A stretch of 64,000 nucleotides of DNA from Promethearchaeota archaeon (GCA_019058365.1 JAHPZE010000002.1:1-64000), one strand, 5' to 3'; counted from the first letter of the stretch, positions 10,886-21,322 are shown. The notes: generated from the letters alone by a model not told the origin. Program-made: numbers and translations.

Positions 10886-11341
10886 ATGAATTTAAAGCCA
10901 CAGAGAAGGATGGCCGCTGACATTCTTAAATGCGGAGAAAATAGAGTATACTTTGATCCATATTTAATCGAAGATGTTTCACTAGCAATTACTCGAGAAG
11001 ATGTTCGCAATTTAATAAAACAAGGCGTTATACAGAAAAAATATAAAAAAGGGATCTCAAATTATAGGAAAAATATAAACCATGCTAGGAAGAAAAAAGG
11101 AAGAGCCAGAGGATTAGGAAAAAGAAAGGGCACCAAACATGCAAGAACTCCAAAGAAAAGAGCCTGGATTAGACGCATTCGACCAATTAGACGAGAACTG
11201 AAAAAACTTAGAGAAAGAAAATTAATTACCATATCAAATTATCGGAAATTATATAGAAATGCTAAAGGCGGAATGTTTACTAGTGTAGCTCAATTAAATA
11301 GATATATTAAAGAAAAAGATTTAATAAGAAGAGGTCGCTAA
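10886..11341 (+). CDS. rpl19e: ribosomal protein eL19
   Basis: QRRMAADILKCGENRVYFDP...KGRARGLGKRKGTKHART. Confidence 0.96.
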   Translation: MNLKPQRRMAADILKCGENRVYFDPYLIEDVSLAITREDVRNLIKQGVIQKKYKKGISNYRKNINHARKKKGRARGLGKRKGTKHARTPKKRAWIRRIRPIRRELKKLRERKLITISNYRKLYRNAKGGMFTSVAQLNRYIKEKDLIRRGR

Positions 11342-11344
11342 AAA

Positions 11345-11938
11345 ATGGCAAAAGGTCCAAGGTATAAAAGATCATTTCGACGGCGATATGATGGTAAAAC
11401 GGATTATCATAAAAGATTAAAATTATTAAAATCGAGAAAATTAAGAGTAGTCATACGAGCTTCAAACGATCATATAAGAGTTCAAATTGTGGAATCTAAA
11501 TTTGGAGGAGATAATGTCTTAATCTCTGCATTTTCTAAAGAATTAGCCTCAAAATACGGTTGGAGTGCTAATAGTGGAAATATTCCGGCAGCATATTTAA
11601 CTGGGTACTTAGCAGGTTTAAGGGCAAAAACTAAAAATATTCAAGATGCTATATTTGATTTAGGTATTTTTTATCATAAAAATCGAGTACTTGCTGCTTG
11701 TAAAGGATTAATAGATACTGGACTTATTATACCATATCGTGAAGAATTTTTTCCCGAAGAATTAAAGGAAAGAATTAAAGGTATTCATATTGAGAATTAC
11801 GCAAAAAACCTAAAATCAAACGAGCCGGAAAAATATGAACAGATATTCTCCGGTTACTTAAAAAAGCAAAAATTAAATCCACAGAAAATAAGCCAAATGT
11901 TTTCGGATTCATTGAAACAGATTGAAAATAAAACTTAA
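11345..11938 (+). CDS. rpl18: ribosomal protein uL18
   Basis: GPRYKRSFRRRYDGKTDYHKRLKLLKSRKLRVVIR. Confidence 0.96.
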   Translation: MAKGPRYKRSFRRRYDGKTDYHKRLKLLKSRKLRVVIRASNDHIRVQIVESKFGGDNVLISAFSKELASKYGWSANSGNIPAAYLTGYLAGLRAKTKNIQDAIFDLGIFYHKNRVLAACKGLIDTGLIIPYREEFFPEELKERIKGIHIENYAKNLKSNEPEKYEQIFSGYLKKQKLNPQKISQMFSDSLKQIENKT

Positions 11939-11952
11939 AAAGTGAAAATATC

Positions 11953-12567
11953 ATGAGTCGATTAAGAAATATGGATGAAGAATGGGTTCCTAAAACCAAA
12001 TTGGGTGAACTTGTTCAACAAGGTTTAATTACATTAGATAAGATATATCAAAATAATTTAGTTGTTAAAGAAAAAGAAATCATTAATATTTTGCTTCCAC
12101 AATTACAGGAATCTGTGACGGATATAAAAATGGTTCAGCAGATGACTGCGAGCGGGCAGCGCTCAAAATTTAAAGCAGTTGTGCTTGTAGGGGCAGATGG
12201 TTTTATTGGAATCGGTTCAGCAAAGAGTAGAGAAGTTGGACCAGCAATTAGAAAGGCAATTGATAGAGCAAAACTTTCAGTTATTCCAGTTCTAAGAGGT
12301 TGTGGAAGTAAAGAATGTGGATGTGGAGGAACACATAGTATTCCTTTTAAGATTAAAGGAAAATGTGGTTCAGTTAGAATTCAACTTATTCCTGCTCCAG
12401 CAGGTGTAGGATTAGCTTGTGCAGATAAAGTAAAACCAGTATTAAAATTATGTGGGATTGAAGATATTTGGAGCAAAACTTTTGGTGATACTAGGACAAG
12501 TGAAAACTTAGTTAAAGCTACATTTGATGCTCTTAAAATAGCTCATAAATTTAACTTTAACATATAA
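11953..12567 (+). CDS. rps5: ribosomal protein uS5
   Basis: MVQQMTASGQRSKFKAVVLVGADGFIGIGSAKSREV. Confidence 0.97.
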   Translation: MSRLRNMDEEWVPKTKLGELVQQGLITLDKIYQNNLVVKEKEIINILLPQLQESVTDIKMVQQMTASGQRSKFKAVVLVGADGFIGIGSAKSREVGPAIRKAIDRAKLSVIPVLRGCGSKECGCGGTHSIPFKIKGKCGSVRIQLIPAPAGVGLACADKVKPVLKLCGIEDIWSKTFGDTRTSENLVKATFDALKIAHKFNFNI

Positions 12568-12584
12568 AAAGGAGTGGTGTTTAA

Positions 12585-13109
12585 ATGTCTATGGCAAAAA
12601 AGAAATCAAAATTAAAACAAACAGAATTTACATCAAAATTGTATTTCGCTGTTCGTATTAGAGGGGCCCCGGGTATGAAGGGAAAAATTTTAGATACCTT
12701 AAAGATGCTAAGAATGCATAAAGTCAATCATGGTGTGCTTGTATGGGGTAGTCCCTCATATAAAGGAATGTTAGTAAAATGTAAAGATTATATTGCTTAT
12801 GGAGAAATTGATGAAAAAACCTTAATTAGACTATTAAGAGTACGAGGAAAAGTAGAAGGGAATGTATCACTAACAGAGGAGCATATTAAAAATTTAACCA
12901 ATTACAAAAATTTTAAAGAATTAGCAAAAGCATTACTAAATGGAGAAATAAAATATCGAGAAAAAGAAATATACAAAATTAAACCAGTATTCCGATTACA
13001 TCCTCCAAGAAAAGGACATCGCGGATCTATTAAAAAGCATTATAAGGAAGGAGGAACGCTTGGTGATATTGGACTATACATCAATGAATTAATTCATAAA
13101 ATGTTATAA
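12585..13109 (+). CDS. rpl30: ribosomal protein uL30
   Basis: L30 sequence and synteny. Confidence 0.95.
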   Translation: MSMAKKKSKLKQTEFTSKLYFAVRIRGAPGMKGKILDTLKMLRMHKVNHGVLVWGSPSYKGMLVKCKDYIAYGEIDEKTLIRLLRVRGKVEGNVSLTEEHIKNLTNYKNFKELAKALLNGEIKYREKEIYKIKPVFRLHPPRKGHRGSIKKHYKEGGTLGDIGLYINELIHKML

Positions 13110-13126
13110 TAAAAAGGTGAAGGAGT

Positions 13127-13609
13127 ATTACAAGAAAATTTCCAAAAAAGGTCCGTAAAATGAGAGGCAGACGTACTCATGGTTATGGAAAAGTAGGTCA
13201 ACATAGAAAAACGGGACAACGCGCTGGTAGAGGTAAAACTACTCAATGGAAAAAAAGTAAAAAAAGCTATTATTTAAAACAAAAAGAACTCGGATTTCCA
13301 GACCCAGATTGGGATATGGGAAAAAAAGGGTTTAAAAGACCACAAGATATTGTTAGAATTTATCATGATAATACAATTAATGTTAAGGATTTAGATCATA
13401 GAATTGATAGTTACGTTCTGAATAATAAAGCCACAAAATCTGGAAATACTTATAACATAAACATGAATGAAATTAATATTCAAAAAGTATTGGGAAAAGG
13501 AGATGTAAATAAAGTAATTAACATAACAGTAAATAAAGCATCTCAAAAAGCTATTGAAAAAGTAGAAGCTGCTGGTGGTAAAATTACGTTATTATCTCAA
13601 GCAGATTAG
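13127..13609 (+). CDS. rpl15: ribosomal protein uL15 (probable ATT start)
   Basis: Extended N-terminus (I)TRKFPKKVRKMRGRRTHGYG; in-frame TGA upstream; GGTGA 6 nt before ATT. The ORF track starts late, at 13160. Confidence 0.93.
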   Translation: MTRKFPKKVRKMRGRRTHGYGKVGQHRKTGQRAGRGKTTQWKKSKKSYYLKQKELGFPDPDWDMGKKGFKRPQDIVRIYHDNTINVKDLDHRIDSYVLNNKATKSGNTYNINMNEINIQKVLGKGDVNKVINITVNKASQKAIEKVEAAGGKITLLSQAD

Positions 13610-13680
13610 ATAAAATATAAATCATCATTTTTCCTTTTATATTAAAATTTTAAATATATATTTATATAAGAGATTTTAAG

Positions 13681-13818
13681 ATGGAAATAGAACACCTGAA
13701 TGAGATAGATGATGACGATGAAGATACAAAGAGGAAAAAAACATGCTTGTTATTTTGTATTATACTAATTCTAGTGATGATGTTGCCAGCAACTATTGCA
13801 TTTTTAGCTATTTTTTAA
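13681..13818 (+). CDS. 45-aa single-TM small protein
   Basis: MEIEHLNEIDDDDEDTKRKKTCLLFCIILILVMMLPATIAFLAIF. Confidence 0.5.
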   Translation: MEIEHLNEIDDDDEDTKRKKTCLLFCIILILVMMLPATIAFLAIF

Positions 13819-13832
13819 AACCTTAATTCTTT

Positions 13833-14450
13833 TTAATAGAGCATCTTGTTTATTAGCTGGATTAATCCAGGTAATATAAAAATAAATCCCAGCGTATTTC
13901 CAATTATATGGACAACAGTAAATAATGCACCCGTTAGGAAATATGGTACGAATTCACTAATAGTACCAAAATAAGATAAAACATAAATTAATGAAGAAAA
14001 AATTTGAAAGCTCAAAGTAATTAATGCCCCAATCACTGCAAATATACCCATTACAGAAACTTTATACAAATCATCATCTACTTTAAACGTTCTTTTCTTT
14101 TGTAAAAGACCACTCAATAAAGCTCCTAATAATCCAGTTATAGAATAATGAATTATTTGGAAAGCTAAAAGTGGTAATGGAGATGGTCCTAAAGGATTAA
14201 AAAAGCAGAATATTAATGAACTTAGAAATCCAATTATCATTCCATCTCTTTTGCCGAGTATAAAGCCAGATAAAAAAATTGTTAGAGTAAATATCTCTAT
14301 ATTAGGGATAAATGCTAATAAATACCCTAAAACAATTGCTAAAGCAGAAAATGTGCTAATTAAGACTATACGGAAAGATTTTCTCTCAAGCCAAGGTGAA
14401 TGGTTTGATCTTTCTTGATCAAGTTCTTTTATTTCAGAATCTAATTCCAA
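13833..14450 (-). CDS. ECF transporter S-component-like membrane protein
   Basis: About 6 TM helices; S-component-like pattern; near a DUF4430-like gene. Confidence 0.6.
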   Translation of the reverse strand: MELDSEIKELDQERSNHSPWLERKSFRIVLISTFSALAIVLGYLLAFIPNIEIFTLTIFLSGFILGKRDGMIIGFLSSLIFCFFNPLGPSPLPLLAFQIIHYSITGLLGALLSGLLQKKRTFKVDDDLYKVSVMGIFAVIGALITLSFQIFSSLIYVLSYFGTISEFVPYFLTGALFTVVHIIGNTLGFIFILPGLIQLINKMLY

Positions 14451-14611
14451 TTAAATCTCATTTTTTTTTTTAATAATATAAATAAATTAATTTTTATAAA
14501 TTTTAGGAAACTTGTACTAGTTTTAGATCTTTAAATTCTAAGGGTTTTAAAGGTAAATCGTTTACATTATTATGTAATATAATTAAATTATTGTCTAAAA
14601 GGTAACTTGAC

Positions 14612-15076
14612 ATGGAAAACATTATTCTCATTAAAGAAAAGCTAGATTGTGATATATCTACAGCATTTAATTTATTTACTGCCAACGATTTATTAGAGGG
14701 TTGGTTAACTGAAAAAGCTGAGGTAGATCCAAAGGTTGGAGGAAATTATGAACTATTTTGGGACCCTAAAAACAAAGAAATTAATAGTACTATTGGATGT
14801 AAAATCACTGGAATTGAAACGGATAAATTTCTTTCATTTGATTGGAAAGGCCCTATTGATTTTCAAGCTTTTATGAATGATGCTGATCCTCTAACACATG
14901 TAATAATTTATTTTTCTCAGAATGATAATGATCCATATAAAACAACTATTCATTTATTCCATACTGGCTGGAGAAAGGATCCAGACTGGCAAAAAGCTCG
15001 CAACTATTTTGAGAAGGCTTGGTCAAAGGCACTTCAAGGATTGAAGGAAAAATTAAAGCATAAAATTTTACCATAA
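14612..15076 (+). CDS. AHSA1/START-like (SRPBCC) domain protein
   Basis: CDISTAFNLFTANDLLEGWLTEKAEVDPKVGGNYELFW...GW. Confidence 0.75.
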   Translation: MENIILIKEKLDCDISTAFNLFTANDLLEGWLTEKAEVDPKVGGNYELFWDPKNKEINSTIGCKITGIETDKFLSFDWKGPIDFQAFMNDADPLTHVIIYFSQNDNDPYKTTIHLFHTGWRKDPDWQKARNYFEKAWSKALQGLKEKLKHKILP

Positions 15077-15089
15077 TTTAAAAAATTTA

Positions 15090-15225
15090 CTCTACAATCT
15101 CAATTTCTTCTCTTTCGAGCGATACTTCTTCCCTTTTCATGTCTTCTCATACTAATAGCACTATTTCGGCATGAAACTGAATATAAACCACACCCCATAC
15201 ATCTATTAAAATAATCAAGATTAGA
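15090..15225 (-). pseudogene. degenerate ferredoxin/Fe-S protein C-terminal fragment
   Basis: Minus-strand NLDYFNRCMGCGLYSVSCRNSAISMRRHEK, then +1 frame REEVSLEREEIEIVE-stop; no intact ORF; boundaries approximate. Confidence 0.4.
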
Positions 15226-15388
15226 GATTTAATTCAATTTCGAAAATTTAAAAATAGAAAAATCATTTTTATATATTAGGAAAGTTAGACTAGGTTAACT
15301 TTCCTATATATCTTTATCTATTATTAATCAACAATAAACAGTATTTATATATTATTATAAAAGAATCTGAACAAAGGAGTGTATAATT

Positions 15389-16201
15389 GTGAAATTTAAG
15401 CATATTTCAAGCAAAAAGTTAATCATTTTTTTAGTAATTCCGTTGTTGTTCTCTTTAACAATTAATTCAACAAGAGCAAATATTACAATTCCCATAAATT
15501 ATTCTCAGCAATTAGAATTAAATAGAACGTATATTTACAATGTCACACAATTTGATTCAAAATTTACATGGCTTGATTTAAATTGGTTTCCGCGAGGTGA
15601 TGCAATTACAAATTCAGGTGGCCAGATTGTTGTTAATTTTACAGGATTTTATGATGATGATGCTTCGGCATTTTCAGCATCATGTTTTAACAATCCTATT
15701 CCTTACATTAACATATCTTTCATAGAAAATATAACTGGAATGTTGGTTACTAACACTACATTCTATAATGTATCTAATAGCGAAGCAGGATTATCTTTAG
15801 CTATTGGGTATAATTCGTTTCATTCTGGTTTTCTAATTCAAATTAACAATTTAGTAAACTTAACAACCTTAGCTGTGGAACAGGTATTAGATACGGGATT
15901 CTTACCAGGAGAATTCATTTTTAAGGGATATGATTATATGGTTGAATTTACTTTTAAACAAGATAATAAGAATCAAAATAGTACGATGATTTATGATAGA
16001 ACAACTGGTATTCTTGTATATAGTAAAGTCCAGAGTATTTTTGGCCCTGATCTAGAGATACAATTAAGTGGTTATGAATTAAATTTTCAAAAGACTGGAC
16101 TAGGAATTCCATCGTTTCCCTTATTTTTACTTGGTGCTATAAGTACTACGACTTTAATAGTAATGATTTCCAATTTAATCAAGAAAATAAGAACGACCTA
16201 A
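15389..16201 (+). CDS. exported, membrane-anchored protein
   Basis: N-terminal signal, many N-x-S/T sites, C-terminal TM. Confidence 0.55.
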   Translation: MKFKHISSKKLIIFLVIPLLFSLTINSTRANITIPINYSQQLELNRTYIYNVTQFDSKFTWLDLNWFPRGDAITNSGGQIVVNFTGFYDDDASAFSASCFNNPIPYINISFIENITGMLVTNTTFYNVSNSEAGLSLAIGYNSFHSGFLIQINNLVNLTTLAVEQVLDTGFLPGEFIFKGYDYMVEFTFKQDNKNQNSTMIYDRTTGILVYSKVQSIFGPDLEIQLSGYELNFQKTGLGIPSFPLFLLGAISTTTLIVMISNLIKKIRTT

Positions 16202-16242
16202 AAATTAAAAATTTTTTTTTTTAAAATTAGTGAACCCAATCT

Positions 16243-16635
16243 ATGAATAAGAAATTGAAATTTTTCTTTATAGGAATTGTGGGAATAGCCAGTTTTTCAT
16301 TGCTTTTAATAGTTAACTTCAACTTAAATTATAATCCTACTACTCTACCTAAAGAAAGCGTTAACAATATTACTTTAATAGTTGATTATAAAAATGGTAC
16401 CATTAAAGTTCAAGAAAATTTTACTTTAGATAATCAGAAAACAACAGCTTTTGATGCGTTAGATAAATGGTGTGATGTTAAATACGTTGATTTTGGTTGG
16501 GGATTATTTGTGAATGAAATTGATGGGATTAGTGGGGGGTGGATTTATTTGGTTAATAACAATACACCGAATGTAGCTGCTCCTGACTATCCATTAAATG
16601 ACGGAGATGAGGTAAAATGGCTGATAAAAGAATAA
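16243..16635 (+). CDS. DUF4430-like extracellular domain protein
   Basis: TAFDALDK...GGWIYLVNN...LNDGDEVKWLIKE. Confidence 0.65.
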   Translation: MNKKLKFFFIGIVGIASFSLLLIVNFNLNYNPTTLPKESVNNITLIVDYKNGTIKVQENFTLDNQKTTAFDALDKWCDVKYVDFGWGLFVNEIDGISGGWIYLVNNNTPNVAAPDYPLNDGDEVKWLIKE

Positions 16636-16729
16636 CATTATTTAAAAAGTTAGTATTATATTAACATTAAATTTTAACTCCAATACTTTCTTTTATATAA
16701 ATAAAAAATTCGAAAATAAACAAGATAGT

Positions 16730-17173
16730 CTAATAAGTCATATCTTTTGTTTCAATTTTTTGTAAAACGGGTTCCATTTCTCTAAATGATTTTCTAATTT
16801 TGTGAAAATAATACCCTAACTTGTATCCTTTTTTACAATTAGTAAATAACATAAAATTATTCTCTGCAGATCCAACCAAAATAATTGTATATCCTTTAGT
16901 TCCTCTAATGACAATGTCTCTTAATTCACCTTGTTGTAAACCTTGGCTAATTTTTTCCCCTAGGGAAATTAAAGTAGCTGGACTAGCGCTATAGATATCC
17001 CAAACAACATCAGCAGTTTCAGAACTAGCAATTCTTAATCCTGTTTTTGAAACTACAGCCGTTCCTTCCAAATCGGTTGAAGCTTCTAGCCTCTCTAAAG
17101 TACGCATTAATTCATCTAGAATATCTTGGCTGATGTCGATTTCAGAATCATTAGCTTTTTCCAATTTTAACAC
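16730..17173 (-). CDS. roadblock/LC7 domain protein
   Basis: LEGTAVVSKTGLRIASS...GYTIILVGSAENNFML. Confidence 0.85.
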   Translation of the reverse strand: MLKLEKANDSEIDISQDILDELMRTLERLEASTDLEGTAVVSKTGLRIASSETADVVWDIYSASPATLISLGEKISQGLQQGELRDIVIRGTKGYTIILVGSAENNFMLFTNCKKGYKLGYYFHKIRKSFREMEPVLQKIETKDMTY

Positions 17174-17204
17174 CTCTGTTAAGATAATATTAATTTTTAG
17201 TAAT

Positions 17205-18623
17205 TTAAATGTTTTTTAGTTTAAAACTTCTTAATTCTTTTAAAAATACGGGATCTCCTTTTTTTATCTTCTTGTTTTCATTTTTAAAACCCACAATAAC
17301 AGCCCCTTTAGTGCCAAAAGTGTTTAAAACCTTTGTAAACGGGGGTTCTAAGATTTTTCCAATAATTTTTTTTGCACCAATAGCGCTTTGCGCTAATCCT
17401 AAGCAGATAATTCCTTGAGGATGTTCAGGATTCTTTATTATACCTTTTTTAGTTTTGTATTTATAAAATAAAGGGAGATCTTTATATATTTTCAATAACT
17501 CTGCTGATCCTAATATCCTTAAAGTAGTAGGAGGTAAATCTAATCGACTTAGGAGCATAATTGTTCTCTCTTTTCTTATTAGAACTTTTTCTTTAAATAA
17601 AATTAAAGCATTAAACCCTCGATCCGTATTTTTGATTGTAGTTTCAATTCTTTTTCCATCTAATTCATAATATGGATAAATTTTACCAGTAGTTGTTACC
17701 ATTCCAATCGTAATATGAATTTGTGTGCCAAACTTTGTCTTGGATTTGAATAACTTATTGGTATTTACCTTTATTTCAATAATATTGCAATAATCAAAAT
17801 CATTTGGGTTATTTGTAGCATAACAGCCCCGATAAACTTTTTTCAAATCTAATCCTTTTATATTGATGCCAATCCTATCACCAGCTTTTGCAATTTCAAC
17901 ATTATGGTGAAAGATTTGAATGTTTTTTACTCTCCCAGACATATTTACTGGTAATACCTCTAAATTTTGATTTAACCTTAGGGTTCCATTTAAAAGTGTA
18001 CCTGTTAATATTGCTCCCATACCTTTTATAGGGAAATGATGATCAATAGGAATTATAATATCTCCTTCACTATGTCTTTCAATTTTTAATGAATTAATCA
18101 TCTCTAATATTCCATTTTTTAGTTCTTCAAATCCATCTTCCTTTTTTGCAGAAACCGCAAAAATTGGAACATCATGACCGAAGGAGGTCGAATCAAAAAA
18201 TTCTCTTGTTTTATTGATTTCTATTTCAAGGTTTCCAGTAAAAAGATCAATTTTATTGAGAATCACAAGGATCTTATCGATTTTAAGTGATTCGATCATA
18301 ATAAGATGCTCTCCTGTTTGAACTTGAGGGCCTTTATTAATATCTATGACAATTAAAGCACAATCAATAATTTCTACTGAGGATGCACTAATTTTTATTA
18401 GATCTGCATGACCGGGGCCATCTACTAAGGTAATTAGATACTTATCCAATAAAAAACTTGTAAAACCCAGATCTATTGTTATCCCTCTTTCTTTGCTTTG
18501 GGGATGTGCATCAATACCAGCTGTAGAAATTATTTCACTAATTACTTTTGCTATAGCCGTCTTCCCAGAGTCGATATGTCCAAACAATCCAATGTGTATT
18601 GGGATTTTCTTTTCAATATCCAT
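17205..18623 (-). CDS. selB: selenocysteine-specific elongation factor (SelB/eEFSec)
   Basis: GHIDSGKTA, SKERGITIDLGF, DGPGHADLIK; archaeal/eukaryal SelB layout; tRNA-Sec and SepSecS nearby. Confidence 0.92.
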   Translation of the reverse strand: MDIEKKIPIHIGLFGHIDSGKTAIAKVISEIISTAGIDAHPQSKERGITIDLGFTSFLLDKYLITLVDGPGHADLIKISASSVEIIDCALIVIDINKGPQVQTGEHLIMIESLKIDKILVILNKIDLFTGNLEIEINKTREFFDSTSFGHDVPIFAVSAKKEDGFEELKNGILEMINSLKIERHSEGDIIIPIDHHFPIKGMGAILTGTLLNGTLRLNQNLEVLPVNMSGRVKNIQIFHHNVEIAKAGDRIGINIKGLDLKKVYRGCYATNNPNDFDYCNIIEIKVNTNKLFKSKTKFGTQIHITIGMVTTTGKIYPYYELDGKRIETTIKNTDRGFNALILFKEKVLIRKERTIMLLSRLDLPPTTLRILGSAELLKIYKDLPLFYKYKTKKGIIKNPEHPQGIICLGLAQSAIGAKKIIGKILEPPFTKVLNTFGTKGAVIVGFKNENKKIKKGDPVFLKELRSFKLKNI

Positions 18624-18787
18624 CTCTAATTACATTAAAAATGACTTAAATTTATAGATTGTTATTGAGTTTGATTAAAAATTTAACATAATATAAGGAA
18701 TTTCAAAAATCGGACTCAATTAATTTTAATTATAATTTTAATTTAAGATAACATATAATTTACTAACTATATTTTTATGGTGAAGTA

Positions 18788-19669
18788 ATGAGCCCAAAGT
18801 TTTGTGTCTATTGTGGTAGTCCTGTAAAAGAAACAGATAAATACTGTATCATCTGCGGTAAACCAATGCTTACAGACATTCCAAAAGCAGCAAAAAGATT
18901 AGATAGAAAAGAAGAGATAAAAAAGGAAGAAGAATTTAAAGTTGAAGAAAAAATAGAAGAAAAGGAACAAAAGGATGAGGAACAGAAGGATAGAATTTTA
19001 GATATGGAAGAAACAGATAAAGATAAGAAGATTTCAAAACAAAAAAAAGAAAAAGGGGGTATAAAACCTCTTCCTGAAGAAGTAAAAGAACAAATGGTTT
19101 ATTATATTGAATATAATGATATTCAATTGAATAAACAAGTCCTTGCTGAAAAATTAACTGATATTTCAAAATCAACGAAAGATGAGAAGTATGATTATGA
19201 CATGGAATTTAAAAAAGAAGTAAATTTAAAATTAGAGGCAATAAAAACCTTAATAAGTGAATTAAAACAAAAAGAGAATGCAATTAAGCAGAACTTAGAA
19301 GAACCTTTCATTGTTCAAAGGATCCAAAATGATATCGATACTAAAATATTTCAACTTGAAAATTTAGCGAGAGAACATAAATTGCATAAAGTTGATAAAG
19401 AAACTTTTGAAAAGTTAAAAGAAAAATATAAACAAGAAAAAATTGAGCTAGAAACTGAAAGAGAAGAGTTAATAGAAGGGATGAAATTATGGATTCAAGA
19501 TTTAAAATTAGAGAAAGCAGAAGTATCTGGAGAGAGAAAACTTAGTAAGGGTAGATATCATGCGAAAGAGCTTACGGAGGATGAATTCAATGAAAAAGAT
19601 AAAGAATTTGACCTTAAATTGAAAAAAATTAATACTAAAATTAGCACATTAGAAAAATTAACAAAATAG
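18788..19669 (+). CDS. zinc-ribbon plus long coiled-coil protein
   Basis: CVYCGSPVKETDKYCIICG followed by E/K-rich coiled coil. Confidence 0.7.
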   Translation: MSPKFCVYCGSPVKETDKYCIICGKPMLTDIPKAAKRLDRKEEIKKEEEFKVEEKIEEKEQKDEEQKDRILDMEETDKDKKISKQKKEKGGIKPLPEEVKEQMVYYIEYNDIQLNKQVLAEKLTDISKSTKDEKYDYDMEFKKEVNLKLEAIKTLISELKQKENAIKQNLEEPFIVQRIQNDIDTKIFQLENLAREHKLHKVDKETFEKLKEKYKQEKIELETEREELIEGMKLWIQDLKLEKAEVSGERKLSKGRYHAKELTEDEFNEKDKEFDLKLKKINTKISTLEKLTK

Positions 19670-19721
19670 AAATTTATAGTTAAAATATTTTTATTAAGAA
19701 ATATTAAAAGTTACAATAAAC

Positions 19722-19847
19722 ATGAGAAATAAATTAATTGCTATTATAATTTTATTAATAGGAATATCACTCATAACAATTGGAGTTATTCAAGGGCAGT
19801 ATAGTTTAATAAATTCTACTTATAAGCAAATGGTTCTAATCCCTTAA
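19722..19847 (+). CDS. 41-aa single-TM small protein
   Basis: MRNKLIAIIILLIGISLITIGVIQGQYSLINSTYKQMVLIP. Confidence 0.4.
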   Translation: MRNKLIAIIILLIGISLITIGVIQGQYSLINSTYKQMVLIP

Positions 19848-20144
19848 TGAATCCCATTTTCCCTTTTTAACGGCATTCGAATTGTCTAAAAATCCTTTTT
19901 TCTGAAACATCTTTTCTTGTGATTTCCTAATTTTATTTGATTGATTATAATGGATTTTACATAAAAATATCTTATGTCGTGAATTAGTATTATATTTTAA
20001 GCCCGCTTTTTCTACATATTTTTTCCAAGAGTTTTCTGAAAGCGATCTTACAGCAATTTCACGACAATCATTTATCGAACATTTTTTATTTTTAGCTAAA
20101 TCACCTAAATCTTTTTTTTCTCTAAGCTCCTTCGGAAATTTCAT
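19836..20144 (-). CDS. hypothetical basic protein
   Basis: 102 aa ORF, CxxxxC and CKIH, Lys-rich. Confidence 0.45.
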   Translation of the reverse strand: MKFPKELREKKDLGDLAKNKKCSINDCREIAVRSLSENSWKKYVEKAGLKYNTNSRHKIFLCKIHYNQSNKIRKSQEKMFQKKGFLDNSNAVKKGKWDSLRD

Positions 20145-20216
20145 GGTAAACCACTTGCTAAAAACTTTATTAGAATAAAATATTATGTTTTTTAAATAAT
20201 TATTATCTTAAAATTT

Positions 20217-20939
20217 TTGCTAAAACAAATGGATTCAGCAAACTTGATCTTTGATGGAAATATAATAAAAAAAGCTTTATATCAATGTAATTCACCTCTA
20301 AGAATTTCCATAAAAGATAATTTTTTTACAAGTTCAGCTGTTCTTTTTTCAATAATTCCCTTTAAAGATAAACCATATGAATTAATTTTAATTCATCGTT
20401 CAGATAAGGGGATAAGACATAGAGGTGAAATGTCCTTCCCTGGAGGAAAATTTGACCCTCGATTAGATGGATCTTTACGAGATACTGCTCTAAGGGAAAC
20501 AGAAGAAGAAATAGGTGTGCCTCCTGAAAAAGTTAAAATATTAGGGTGCCTTGATGATTTTCCAACAATGACAAGATACATAATTACACCCTTTGTAGGA
20601 ATTATTGATAAAGATCAAAAATTAGTAAAAGATGACAGAGAAGTACAGGAAATTGTTAGAATTCCAATTGACTTTTTCACAAGTAAGATTAACTTTAAAG
20701 AACAAGCTGTTGATATTAATGGGAGTAAATTTCCTATATTTTATTTTAATTATACAAAAAAAGAAAACGGAAAAATCTTTACAGTGTGGGGTGCTACCAG
20801 TTACATGATTTCAAATTTTATTGAAAGAGTGTATGGTTATAATCTTTCAGAAATCAACTTAAAAAGATTTAAACTTGATAAAATAAAACTAATTAAAGAA
20901 TACATCAAATATAGAAACCAAATTACAAGTAAATTTTAA
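20217..20939 (+). CDS. NUDIX hydrolase (CoA pyrophosphatase-like)
   Basis: GGKFDPRLDGSLRDTALRETEEEIG NUDIX box. Confidence 0.9.
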   Translation: MLKQMDSANLIFDGNIIKKALYQCNSPLRISIKDNFFTSSAVLFSIIPFKDKPYELILIHRSDKGIRHRGEMSFPGGKFDPRLDGSLRDTALRETEEEIGVPPEKVKILGCLDDFPTMTRYIITPFVGIIDKDQKLVKDDREVQEIVRIPIDFFTSKINFKEQAVDINGSKFPIFYFNYTKKENGKIFTVWGATSYMISNFIERVYGYNLSEINLKRFKLDKIKLIKEYIKYRNQITSKF

Positions 20940-20962
20940 AATGTAAAAAAGCAATAGTTTCA

Positions 20963-21115
20963 CTATCTGATTTTTTCTACTTTAGAAATATAGTCAGGAC
21001 AATTTCTGCAATTGGGAATTTTACATAAGAACTGAATTTTTGGGAGTCCGCATATTGGAAGAAATGGGCATTCTGTCAGCTCTAATTTAATTGTTAATTT
21101 TAGATCAATACTCAT
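20963..21115 (-). CDS. 50-aa cysteine-rich small protein
   Basis: MSIDLKLTIKLELTECPFLPICGLPKIQFLCKIPNCRNCPDYISKVEKIR. Confidence 0.5.
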   Translation of the reverse strand: MSIDLKLTIKLELTECPFLPICGLPKIQFLCKIPNCRNCPDYISKVEKIR

Positions 21116-21322
21116 ATAATTTTCCCTTTTTCTAAAAAAATTATTTTAAAAAAAAATAACAATTTTGAATTTATAAAAAGAAAAACACTCAAAATTTAGT
21201 AATTCTTCATTCAAATTACTCTTATTTTAAAAGCGAACTTTAAAAAAACTTATAATATGTACACAATTGATTTTGCAAAAAATAATAGATATAAAATAAG
21301 ATAAAAAACTTATGAATATAAT

